From: Halopseudomonas pelagia CL-AP6
GTDB lineage: Bacteria > Pseudomonadota > Gammaproteobacteria > Pseudomonadales > Pseudomonadaceae
Assembly: GCF_000410875.1 (NCBI RefSeq)
Contig: NZ_AROI01000010.1
Span: 62,001 to 126,000 of the forward strand
DNA: 64,000 nucleotides
Reading direction: 5' to 3'
Under the pieces are notes generated by a model. It was not told where the DNA came from, did no database searches, and saw nothing but the letters and a program-made list of their open reading frames with translations. The translations under genes and the position numbers were made by a program. Positions 34,619-42,659 of the stretch are shown piece after piece. Each line of letters begins with the position of its first letter. Position 1 is the first letter of the stretch.

Positions 34619-36808
34619 TTGAACAGCCAGCCAGGCACCTCACAAAAACAACAAAACGCCCCTCTTCTACACTCACTTGTCATTGTCGCCTGTTCTCTGT
34701 TGCTGACGTCGTGCCTTGACGGGAGCGGCTCTTCATCAGACAACAGCGCCGCAACGCCACCGGCCAGCGCCAAACCCAACCTGATTCTGATCATCGCCGA
34801 TGATGTGGGTGTGGATCAGCTAGCCAGCTTCGGTTTCGGCGGCGTGCAGCCACCGGCCATGCCGACCATCGATAGTCTGGCAGCCACCGGCGTGCGCTTC
34901 AGTAATACCTGGTCCATGCCCACCTGCTCGACCACGCGCGCAGCTTTGCTCAGCGGGCGCTATCCGCCGCGCACTAATGTAAACACCGCTATTGTCTCTA
35001 CCGATTTCGCCAATTCGCAGATGTCGCCCTTCGAGCGTTCGCTGCCGAAAGTACTGGCTGATCAGGGTTATGTCAGCGCCTATATCGGCAAGATTCATGT
35101 CACCGGCTCGGATGTGAATCCGGCCAACCACCCCTTTGGCGACGAAGCCATCAGGGCTCTGGGCTTTGACTATTTTGCCGGCTACTTTGACGGCGGCCCA
35201 CGGCCGATCGACGTGACCGCCGGGTTAGATAATCTCGACAGCAGCGCCGAGCCCTTCACCTGCGGTTTTGTGCCGCTGGCTACCGACCACCCGCAAGGAG
35301 CCGATAACGGCGCTTGCTATCAGCCCAGCGGCGCGTGCGAAGCGTTGAGCACCGACGGCAGCTCGGTACCAGGCAAGATGTGCCTGGAGCGCGGCGGCCT
35401 GTTTGATCCCAACCAGCAATGCGCCTCGCCACTGCCGGCGTATCTGGACTTCACCCGTCAGAACGCCTATTACACTGCTGAGGTAGTGATCAGTGAAGAG
35501 AGTGGCTCGCAGCGGCTGGATGTGGATAATCCCGCCAGCCGCCTGTACCGCACGCAGCTGGAATCCAACTTCGCCATCGACTGGATTCAGTCACACTCGG
35601 ATGATCAGCCGTGGATGCTCTCGCTCGGCTATTCCGCCTCGCACGCGCCGCTGCAACCAGCGCCGGCCAGCCTGGCACCGGAAACCGGCGCGCTGGATAG
35701 CGGCATCGCCTGTGACAACGGCGCCGATACCCGGCAACTGATGAACCAGAACATGGAGGCAATGGATACCGAGATTCGCCGCGTACTGCTGTCGGTAGGC
35801 GTGTACATCGAGAACGCCAATGGTGAGCTGGAATACAATCCGGCGAGCAATACCGTAGTGGCATTTATTGGCGATAATGGTACCTACGGTCCCGTGGTCA
35901 AGGCACCGTTTCTGCCTGCGCGCAGCAAAGGCACGGTTTACCAGGGCGGTATCTGGGTGCCCTTGATCGTCACTGGTGCAGCGGTCGAGCAGCCCGGCCG
36001 CTCAGTCGCCGCGATGATTAACTCCACCGATCTCTATCACCTGTTCGCGACACTGGGCGGTGCTGATCTGAGCGCGCCTGAAGTGGCCGATCGGCTGGAT
36101 GCGCAAGCCATGGACGATTACCTCGCCAGCGCTGACGCTGCACCGATACGCGACACTAACTTCTCCATGTCCGGCCGCAACCTGGCCGGTGCCATTCCAC
36201 AGCCCTGCGTGCTGACTGACGTGAATATCTGCCTGCAACTGTTCCCGCAAAAAGGCCTGTGCCTATCCGAAGGCGGCACCTGGTACGGCGACGAAGGCGT
36301 AGTGCCCGGCCAGTCGTTCAGCTCCTGTTGTGCAGTCAACACCTATCGGGTGAACGAAGGTGAAGCACCCTTCGACATCCTTGCCGAAACCCAACGCACC
36401 GTGCGTGACGACCGCTTCAAGCTGCTGCAGCTGGAAGAACCCAACTGCGATGCCGGCGGCTTGACCGAGCGCTTCGAGTTCTATGCCATCAACGAAAGCG
36501 GCTCACCGCTGGGGCTGGATAACCTGGCGGCCCAGGACCTGCTGACCCGCCCTGCACTGACGCCAGAACAACAGCAGCATTACGACGCCCTACTGGCCGA
36601 GCTCGACAGCATTGTCGCCTCGGAGCCCAGCTGCCCTGGCGACGGCAATCTGGATCGCGTTATCGACCAGCAGGATGTGGAGGGCTGGACCTACTTCTCG
36701 CAGCTCAACGGCGGACGCTCGAGCTGGTACGACTTCAATCTGGATGGCCTGACCGATGCGGCAGACCTGCAGATCATCGAAGACAACCTGGGGCTGGACT
36801 GCCTATAA
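34619..36808 (+). CDS. Sulfatase-like lipoprotein with C-terminal dockerin-like repeats
   Basis: A 729-residue exported protein. It begins with a signal ending in LLLTSC (lipobox), followed by a Ser/Asn linker and a sulfatase/alkaline phosphatase superfamily domain: LILIIADDVGVDQLASFG metal-binding segment, CSTTRAALLSGRYP near residue 103, and FIGDNGTYGPV. The active-site motif is CSTTR instead of the usual C-x-P-x-R, so formylglycine maturation is uncertain. The last 60 residues carry two calcium-binding-loop repeats of the dockerin type (DGNLDRVIDQQD and DFNLDGLTDAAD). Start is uncertain: TTG at 34619 has only a distant GGAG; the signal begins within the first 30 residues. Confidence 0.8.
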   Translation: MNSQPGTSQKQQNAPLLHSLVIVACSLLLTSCLDGSGSSSDNSAATPPASAKPNLILIIADDVGVDQLASFGFGGVQPPAMPTIDSLAATGVRFSNTWSMPTCSTTRAALLSGRYPPRTNVNTAIVSTDFANSQMSPFERSLPKVLADQGYVSAYIGKIHVTGSDVNPANHPFGDEAIRALGFDYFAGYFDGGPRPIDVTAGLDNLDSSAEPFTCGFVPLATDHPQGADNGACYQPSGACEALSTDGSSVPGKMCLERGGLFDPNQQCASPLPAYLDFTRQNAYYTAEVVISEESGSQRLDVDNPASRLYRTQLESNFAIDWIQSHSDDQPWMLSLGYSASHAPLQPAPASLAPETGALDSGIACDNGADTRQLMNQNMEAMDTEIRRVLLSVGVYIENANGELEYNPASNTVVAFIGDNGTYGPVVKAPFLPARSKGTVYQGGIWVPLIVTGAAVEQPGRSVAAMINSTDLYHLFATLGGADLSAPEVADRLDAQAMDDYLASADAAPIRDTNFSMSGRNLAGAIPQPCVLTDVNICLQLFPQKGLCLSEGGTWYGDEGVVPGQSFSSCCAVNTYRVNEGEAPFDILAETQRTVRDDRFKLLQLEEPNCDAGGLTERFEFYAINESGSPLGLDNLAAQDLLTRPALTPEQQQHYDALLAELDSIVASEPSCPGDGNLDRVIDQQDVEGWTYFSQLNGGRSSWYDFNLDGLTDAADLQIIEDNLGLDCL

Positions 36809-36953
36809 GCTGAACGAAGCGTTGCAAACAGCTCTGTTATCGCATTCGCAAGGAAATGTTGCGGGTTATCGCGGTCATACATAGGGTAGTCTTGCGTTGA
36901 TGGCATCATCAGCCCAGGGCAACACCGCGAGTCACCCGCAACCAGGAGCACCG

Positions 36954-38066
36954 ATGAGTTTTTTGCAACGGGCCTACCGCCGGCTCAATCCGGAGAAAAA
37001 GGCTGATCTGGAACCCGCCTTTCGCTACAGCGCTGAGCACCTGCCGGCGCTCTGGCTGATCGGCAAGACCGGCGCGGGCAAGTCCTCGTTTATCCGCGCG
37101 GTCACCGGCCAGAGCGACATCGAGGTCGGGCGCGGCTTTCGCCCCTGCACCGAGACCGCCGTGCGCTACGACTTTCCCGCCAACACCCCGGTAATGACCT
37201 TTATGGACACCCGCGGTCTGGCCGAGGCCGGCTATGACGCCTCGGCCGACATCAAGGCCTGCGAAGGCAGCAGTCACGCGCTGGTGATCATCATGCGCGC
37301 CGATGACCCCGAGCAATCGGAACTGCTCCGCGCAATCAAACAGATCAAGCGCTCCGGCAAGATCAACAACGCTCTGGTAGTGCATACCGGGATCGAACTG
37401 CTCGACACCCCGGATGAGCAACGCCGTTGCGTACTGCACAATCAGCAGGCAATAGAAAAAGTCTGGGGCGAGATTGAGCATGCCGCAGTCGATTTGGTTG
37501 GCCGCGATGGCACCCCGGTAGGCATTGAGGGCTTGATTGAAAAGCTCGGCAGTTTTCTGCCAATTGTCGCTGAACTATTCGAGCGCCAGGGCAACAGCAG
37601 CGCCGAAGAAGCCAACTTCCAGAAACTCAAGAGCGAGATCATGTGGTATGCCGGCGCGGCCGGTGCCACGGATGCCGTGCCGGTGCTCGGCCTGGTCACA
37701 GTACCCACCATCCAGACCAAGATGCTGCACAGCTTGGCCAACGAGTACGGCCTGGAGTGGGACAAACGCCTGATTACCGAGCTGGTCAGTACCCTGGGCG
37801 TCGGCTTTGGCGTGCAGTACGCCTCACGGCTGGGTATTCAGCAGTTGGTCAAGCTGATCCCGGTTTACGGCCAGACGGTTGGCGCCGCCTCCGCCGCCGT
37901 TACCAGCTACTGCGTCACCTACGCCCTGGGCCGGGTCGGCTGCATCTATTTCTTCAACAAGAAACGCGGCGAGCCCACGTCTGCGCAAGAGCTTAAAGCG
38001 ACCTACCGCAAAGCCTTCGAACACATCATGCCAGTGGCGAAAAATGACGTTAAAAACGACGCTTAG
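36954..38066 (+). CDS. Dynamin/HSR1-like GTPase with DUF697-type C-terminus
   Basis: A 370-residue GTPase. The P-loop GKTGAGKSS lies near residue 37, switch and G3 are DTRG near 84, and G4-like region is HTGIELLD. The C-terminal part (about 220-350) has hydrophobic glycine-rich helices (YAGAAGATDAVPVLGLVTVPT, VKLIPVYGQTVGAASAAVTSYCVTYALG) of the DUF697 type found with membrane-associated GTPases. The ATG at 36954 follows AGGAG with 5-bp spacing; an in-frame ATG 54 bp upstream is weaker. The second GTPase overlaps its 3' end by 23 bp. Confidence 0.85.
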   Translation: MSFLQRAYRRLNPEKKADLEPAFRYSAEHLPALWLIGKTGAGKSSFIRAVTGQSDIEVGRGFRPCTETAVRYDFPANTPVMTFMDTRGLAEAGYDASADIKACEGSSHALVIIMRADDPEQSELLRAIKQIKRSGKINNALVVHTGIELLDTPDEQRRCVLHNQQAIEKVWGEIEHAAVDLVGRDGTPVGIEGLIEKLGSFLPIVAELFERQGNSSAEEANFQKLKSEIMWYAGAAGATDAVPVLGLVTVPTIQTKMLHSLANEYGLEWDKRLITELVSTLGVGFGVQYASRLGIQQLVKLIPVYGQTVGAASAAVTSYCVTYALGRVGCIYFFNKKRGEPTSAQELKATYRKAFEHIMPVAKNDVKNDA

Positions 38067-39606
38067 CGCGGTACGCGCCGCCACCCAGTTCTCTGACCGG
38101 CTGACGCCCTTTCTGTTGATCGCCATACTGTTGCCTATCGGGCTGCTGGCGCTCTTTGGCCTGTATGCGATCTTGCGTTACAACTACATTCTGACGTTCG
38201 TTGGTCTGCTCGGGCTGTCGACATTGGCCGCCATGCTGCCTTACTTTCTGGCCGCGCGCAGACGGCGCAAAAAAGCCCCACAGCTCGAAGCCAGCCTGGA
38301 AGCGAGCCTGGAAAAGGAGATGGAAACCCCCGCCTACTGGACGCCCTGGGACAAACAAGTCCAGCAGACGTTGTTGCCTGACGTTATCACCCTGGTGCAG
38401 CGCACCGAAACCTGGCGCGATGTGCCTGAAAGCGCCCTCGAGCTAGCCCGCAGCGTAGCTGCGCAGTACGGCAAGGGCAAACGCCATTCCGAGTGGGCCT
38501 TCTCGCCCATTGCGCTGCTGGCGATCACCGAACAGCTGACCCAGCGCTACCGCAGCACGCTCAAGAACAACGTGCCCGGGATTAATCATCTGAAGGTCTC
38601 CCACGTACTCTGGCTGGAAGAAAAGGTCGACCAGTTCGCGCCGGCCATGACCCTGGTTAACGTCTACCGCAAGGTGCGTATGCTCACCCCGGAAGGCATG
38701 CTCGCTGAACTCGGCAGCCAGGCGTTAGGGCAATCCTTTGAAGGGCTAAGCGATGAAATGCAGCAACGCATGAAACGCCTGCTGCTGCTTGAAGTATTGC
38801 GCTCGGCAATCGACCTGTACGGCGGCCACTTCCGCTTTGACGATGACGAGCTGACCATCACTGCCGCCACTCGCAAGGATGACGAGCGCACCGTCGGCAG
38901 GCCCGAACCGGTGCGCGTGTGCCTGATTGGCCAGACTGGCGCTGGCAAATCTTCAGTCATTAATGCCCTGACCGAAGGCTGGCAAGCCGAAACCAGCGCC
39001 CTGCCCTCAACCGATCGCGGCCTGGTCTATGAATGCAAGGTGGATGGCATTCCGTTCTTGCGCCTGCTCGACTTACCCGGCCTGAATGGTGATGCGAAGA
39101 TCGAAAAGGTGCTGTTCGAGGAAATGATCCAGGCCGATATGGTGCTCTGGGTCCTGCGCGCCAACCAGCCCGCGCGCAAACTCGACCAGGAGTTCGGCGA
39201 GCATTTCCGCCAATGGCACAGCAAACGCATCAACTACCAACCACCACCGCTGATCGGCTTGCTCAATCAGGTCGACCGTCTGGGCCTCCCGAACGACTGG
39301 CAGCCGCCCTATGATCTGGACAGCCCCGAGCCCGGCAGCAAGGCCGAGCTGATTCGCGAAGCACTGGATTTCAATCAGGATGTATTGCAGCTGGATGACA
39401 TACTGCCGCTCTGCGTTTCACCCGAGCGCGAGCAATACAACGTCGACACCCTGCGCGCGCTACTGAGCAAGCGCTATGACAAAGCCATCAACGTGCAACT
39501 GAATCGCAAAAGGCGCGAAGCCAGCCGTTTTTCCGCATCGCGGGAATGGAAGCGTGCCCGTAAGGCGGCAGGGTCGTTGGTGGAGTTGATCAAAAAACGG
39601 GACTAA
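38044..39606 (+). CDS. Membrane-anchored GTPase
   Basis: A 520-residue protein. Two membrane helices lie in the first 80 residues (FLLIAILLPIGLLALFGLYAI and LTFVGLLGLSTLAAMLPYFLA), followed by a basic and Glu-rich stretch and a helical middle domain. The G domain is at about 300-480: GQTGAGKSS, LLDLPGLNGDAK as G3, and NQVDRLGL as a G4 variant in place of NKxD. The ATG at 38044 overlaps the previous GTPase gene by 23 bp, so the pair is translationally coupled and probably acts together at the inner membrane. A 15-bp stem-loop follows the stop. Confidence 0.82.
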   Translation: MTLKTTLSAVRAATQFSDRLTPFLLIAILLPIGLLALFGLYAILRYNYILTFVGLLGLSTLAAMLPYFLAARRRRKKAPQLEASLEASLEKEMETPAYWTPWDKQVQQTLLPDVITLVQRTETWRDVPESALELARSVAAQYGKGKRHSEWAFSPIALLAITEQLTQRYRSTLKNNVPGINHLKVSHVLWLEEKVDQFAPAMTLVNVYRKVRMLTPEGMLAELGSQALGQSFEGLSDEMQQRMKRLLLLEVLRSAIDLYGGHFRFDDDELTITAATRKDDERTVGRPEPVRVCLIGQTGAGKSSVINALTEGWQAETSALPSTDRGLVYECKVDGIPFLRLLDLPGLNGDAKIEKVLFEEMIQADMVLWVLRANQPARKLDQEFGEHFRQWHSKRINYQPPPLIGLLNQVDRLGLPNDWQPPYDLDSPEPGSKAELIREALDFNQDVLQLDDILPLCVSPEREQYNVDTLRALLSKRYDKAINVQLNRKRREASRFSASREWKRARKAAGSLVELIKKRD

Positions 39607-39624
39607 CCAAGCGGGCTGGGTAAA

Positions 39625-39658
39625 CCTGGAAGCAGCTGAGAGATCAGCTACTTCCAGG
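39625..39658. terminator. Bidirectional stem-loop between convergent genes
   Basis: CCTGGAAGCAGCTGA (39625-39639) pairs with TCAGCTACTTCCAGG (39644-39658) around a GAGA loop, with one mismatch in a 15-bp stem. It lies between the GTPase stop and the DUF799 stop. No long T-run is seen, so it may also be an mRNA-stabilising hairpin. Confidence 0.65.
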
Positions 39659-39670
39659 GCGCCCATGTCG

Positions 39671-40324
39671 TTACTGCAACTGCCGGTCCCGCAAACGCGG
39701 CCCAGGCAGTACGCCGTTGACCGCATGCGCGGACAACAAACGCCCACTGGTCATGCCAGCGATTTGATAACTACGGTCCGTGGTCGAGTTAATTACCTGC
39801 TCCACCAGAGCGACAACCAGCAGCCCGACTAACCCGCCACCACTATTATTGTTCTGCTCGGTGCTGGAGGCCGTTGCTTGCCCCTTCCACAACAGCTGCC
39901 CGGAGCGGCTGTCAACCAAGGAAGCCTCGGCAGTGACGCGCGTATCACTGGCCAGCAGCTGATAACTGGTACCGTATCGGGTGATCTTGATATACATCAC
40001 CGAGTCAGCGCCGAAAACCTCGTTGAGCCTATCCAGACCCAATGAGTGAATTTCCTCTGGGTTAGTCAAACCATTTTCACGGAAGGTTTCTTCCACCACC
40101 GCAACCGGAAAAACATAGTAACCGGCTTCGGCGAGCGGCAAGCTGACGTGGGTCAGAAAGCTGTAGCTGGCGCTGGTGTCCAAGGATTCATTGACCGGCG
40201 GCAATACCAGAATCGATCTCGGACTGCTCTCGCGAAACGCCGTGTAATCATACGGCGTGGTTGTCGCGCAACCTGTCAGTAAGCCAGTCAGCACAGCCAC
40301 AACGGCCATCATGCGTAACGTCAT
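39671..40324 (-). CDS. DUF799/GNA1162-like lipoprotein
   Basis: A 217-residue lipoprotein with a lipobox at LLTGCATT and a C-terminal hydrophobic or Gly-rich stretch (GGGLVGLLVVALVEQVI). The mature domain (ILVLPPVNESLDTSASYSFLTHVSLPLAEAGYYVFPVAVV) fits DUF799, the family of Neisseria GNA1162, a predicted outer-membrane transport component. The ATG at 40324 overlaps the DUF4810 stop by ATGA. With CsgG and DUF4810 lipoproteins just upstream it belongs to a three-gene envelope operon. Confidence 0.88.
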   Translation of the reverse strand: MTLRMMAVVAVLTGLLTGCATTTPYDYTAFRESSPRSILVLPPVNESLDTSASYSFLTHVSLPLAEAGYYVFPVAVVEETFRENGLTNPEEIHSLGLDRLNEVFGADSVMYIKITRYGTSYQLLASDTRVTAEASLVDSRSGQLLWKGQATASSTEQNNNSGGGLVGLLVVALVEQVINSTTDRSYQIAGMTSGRLLSAHAVNGVLPGPRLRDRQLQ

Positions 40325-40683
40325 TGGGATACCTCCGGCTGGGCTTTCATCACGTAATCGACGAAATGTGCCGACTCAGGAAACAACTGTTTCTCCATAC
40401 CAAACTGTTCACGCGCTTCAACTTCACGGCCAGTATTGAAATAGAGCATGCCAAGGTGCGCATGAAGACCTGGAGGCACACTTTGGCCCTGCGCCTCAGC
40501 GCGTTGCAGCGTCGCCTCAAGTGCATCTATCTGCGCGGCATAGTCGGTAATGCCATCCTTATGGTGCTGATAGAGTGCCGGCTGGTAGCTGCCCCAGTGG
40601 TAGAGCGGTTGTTGAACCGGCGCGCAGGCACCCAACAGACAAGCGCCCGCCAGGAGAACCGCTTTGGAAAAAATAGCGTTCAT
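40321..40683 (-). CDS. DUF4810 family lipoprotein
   Basis: A 120-residue lipoprotein with a signal ending in LLGACAPV (lipobox). The short mature part contains LYHWGSYQPALYQHHKDG and a helical repeat (LHAHLGMLYFNTGREVEAREQFGMEKQLFPES), resembling a tetratricopeptide unit. This layout matches DUF4810. Its stop overlaps the DUF799 start (ATGA), and its start lies 20 bp after the CsgG-like stop, so the three genes are one transcript. Confidence 0.85.
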   Translation of the reverse strand: MNAIFSKAVLLAGACLLGACAPVQQPLYHWGSYQPALYQHHKDGITDYAAQIDALEATLQRAEAQGQSVPPGLHAHLGMLYFNTGREVEAREQFGMEKQLFPESAHFVDYVMKAQPEVSQ

Positions 40684-40703
40684 TACAAATCCTTTTGTGT
40701 TGA

Positions 40704-41378
40704 TCAGTTCCTGGAAGGGTTCCAGGCACCGGTTTCCATACCCTGCACCAAATTATTCACCGCTTCGCGGATGGCCAGATCAAGTACCTTGCCGTTGAGT
40801 GTGGCGTCATACCCGGCAGTACCGCCAAAGCCAATCACCTCACGATTCGACAGGCTATACTCGCCAGCACCCTGAACCGAGTAAGCCACCTCGGACGTAG
40901 CCACATTCACCACGTTTAGATTGACCTTGGCATAGGCCACCTGCGACATGCCCCGGCCGAGAATCCCAAACAACTGCTGATCGCCAACCGTCTTGCGGCC
41001 AAACTCAGTCACGTCACCGGTAAGCACGTAGGCTGCACCTTTGATCGATTGCGTCACGCCGCTGTAGCCAGCTTCGCTCTGCAACTGGGCCATATTGGTC
41101 CGCTCAAGCACATTGAAACGGTTGGTCTGCTGCAGATGCGTCACTAGCGTCGTTTTCGCCTGATTACCCAGACGATCAACCCCATCTGAGAAGATGCCGC
41201 GCTGGTAGCTGGAACGGTTATCAAACTGGCCCACAGCAATCAAGGAGCGTTCGCCCTGATAAGCGGTGCCGTAGCTGGTGACTTTGGGGACTTCAAGTGT
41301 ACGGGAGGATTCGGTGGCACAACCACCAAGCACAAACAAAGCTGCCAGTGCGGCCGGCAACGCGGATTTATAAATCAC
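40704..41378 (-). CDS. CsgG/HfaB family lipoprotein
   Basis: A 224-residue outer-membrane-type lipoprotein. The signal ends in VLGGCATE, and the CsgG domain includes LIAVGQFDNRSSYQRGIFSDG, DRLGNQAKTTLVTHLQQTNRFNVLERTNM and the conserved VLTGDVTEFGRK segment. CsgG proteins form secretion pores for curli, but no csgA/B/E/F genes are nearby. The start codon is GTG at 41378 following AGGA. A short second copy of its 5' end lies at 48889-49026, so the gene region was once duplicated. Confidence 0.9.
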   Translation of the reverse strand: MIYKSALPAALAALFVLGGCATESSRTLEVPKVTSYGTAYQGERSLIAVGQFDNRSSYQRGIFSDGVDRLGNQAKTTLVTHLQQTNRFNVLERTNMAQLQSEAGYSGVTQSIKGAAYVLTGDVTEFGRKTVGDQQLFGILGRGMSQVAYAKVNLNVVNVATSEVAYSVQGAGEYSLSNREVIGFGGTAGYDATLNGKVLDLAIREAVNNLVQGMETGAWNPSRN

Positions 41379-41483
41379 GGATAAGAGTCCTTTCTGTAAA
41401 TGAGTAGTGGCCGGGCGATATTATCAGGTCCCTTGTCCCGCGGGAATACGCTCTAGGGTAGATAACCTATTCAGCAAGCGACA

Positions 41484-42182
41484 CTAGCCAATATGCGTAG
41501 ACAACTTGTGCACCGCCGCAATCTCACCGCTCCAAATCATTTCGTAATGCGCCGTCTGCACTATCGATTTGACCTGCTTGGGTGTAAACAGCCCCCAGCA
41601 CACGCCTTCCGGCTGGCGGACTGAGTGATAACGCAGAGCCGTAGCCGAAGCATCCAGGGCGCTGCGGCCCAGCAAGCGTGATGCGCTGTAGTCGGTGGAC
41701 GAGTAGATCGGATCGTTACGGGGAATGGTCAAGGCATCCAAAGCACCCGCCTCATTAAACCGCGTGGTCAGCCCGCGAAACACAAAGCGCTCGTAACGCA
41801 GATCCGGCACGTGCGACCAATAGGCCTGCTGGTGATAGCGCACCTCAGCAATCGCGGTCTCCATCGAGTCCGCCAAATACAGCACACCAAAGCTGCCATC
41901 GCTAAAGCGCGAGCCTTCCGGGTTCACATGGGTAAAAGGCGCCGCCGCATAGGAACAGCCCTGTATACCAAAGGGGATTTGCTCGCGCGGTAACAATTCC
42001 AAACGGCCGGCCTGGCTGAGCATACGCGGATTGGTCAAGGCCTGAAGGGCATACAGCTGCTCAAACTCTTCCTCGCTGGCCACGTCATCAAAGATCGCAA
42101 TCGGCGGAAACTTGGAATGCACCAGGCGATAGGCCCGCACGGTATTGCCAGGCAACACCTGCAGATCAGCCGCCACTACCAC
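41484..42182 (-). CDS. RES domain NAD-degrading toxin
   Basis: A 232-residue protein of the RES family. RES toxins (MbcT/ParT type) deplete NAD+ or modify targets. Visible RES marks are YRLVHSKFPP near residue 18, RFSDGSFGVLYLADSMETAIAEV near 92-115 (the Arg, Ser and Glu set of the RES core) and a C-terminal YHSVRQPEGVCWGLFTP. The start is a GTG at 42182 that overlaps the antitoxin stop (GTGGTAG), so it is translated after the antitoxin; a second GTG at 42176 is also possible. It pairs with the Xre/MbcA-type antitoxin. Confidence 0.87.
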   Translation of the reverse strand: MVVAADLQVLPGNTVRAYRLVHSKFPPIAIFDDVASEEEFEQLYALQALTNPRMLSQAGRLELLPREQIPFGIQGCSYAAAPFTHVNPEGSRFSDGSFGVLYLADSMETAIAEVRYHQQAYWSHVPDLRYERFVFRGLTTRFNEAGALDALTIPRNDPIYSSTDYSASRLLGRSALDASATALRYHSVRQPEGVCWGLFTPKQVKSIVQTAHYEMIWSGEIAAVHKLSTHIG

Positions 42183-42577
42183 TGCCCGCCCCGCAACGCA
42201 TCGATGCGCCGGAAGGTTTCATACACCGCGACAATATCGCCCTCGCCCATCACCTGCAGCGGCGAGCGTCCAAAGAAAAACGCGTTGTCGTTGGGCATGC
42301 GCATAAAGCCGTAGAGGTTCTCCGGGTTATCAAAAATCGTCCGCAGCGCCGCGTGCATATTCAAAACAAAGCTCACCCGCGCAAGCTGATCGCGATCCAG
42401 ATTGATCGACGCCAACCCATCCTTGCGCTTGGCCCGGGCATAGGTGCTATGCGATACCCGCAGTATTGCCTCCCCCTGCTCCCCCGTCGCACCCCATTTA
42501 TCCAGGATGGCGACAGCGGCCCGCAGGCCAGTGGCAGAGGTAGCTTTGTTCTCGGATGTGGCGAGTGCAGTCAGCAT
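42176..42577 (-). CDS. Xre/MbcA/ParS-type antitoxin
   Basis: A 133-residue antitoxin in the standard place just upstream of a RES toxin gene. An N-terminal helical DNA-binding region (AVAILDKWGATGEQGEAILRVSHSTYARAKR) is followed by the C-terminal toxin-binding domain (VLNMHAALRTIFDN then NNDNAFFFGRSPLQVM-like FFFGRSPLQVMGEG and VAVYETFRRIDALRGG). ATG 42577 follows GGAG with 8-bp spacing. It probably represses its own operon. Its TAG overlaps the toxin's GTG start. Confidence 0.87.
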   Translation of the reverse strand: MLTALATSENKATSATGLRAAVAILDKWGATGEQGEAILRVSHSTYARAKRKDGLASINLDRDQLARVSFVLNMHAALRTIFDNPENLYGFMRMPNDNAFFFGRSPLQVMGEGDIVAVYETFRRIDALRGGQW

Positions 42578-42659
42578 GGCAATGACTCCGACTAAAAATG
42601 TATCTACAAACACTATACGCCAATAATAATATCTGTAAATACATCAAGCGCACATGCCA

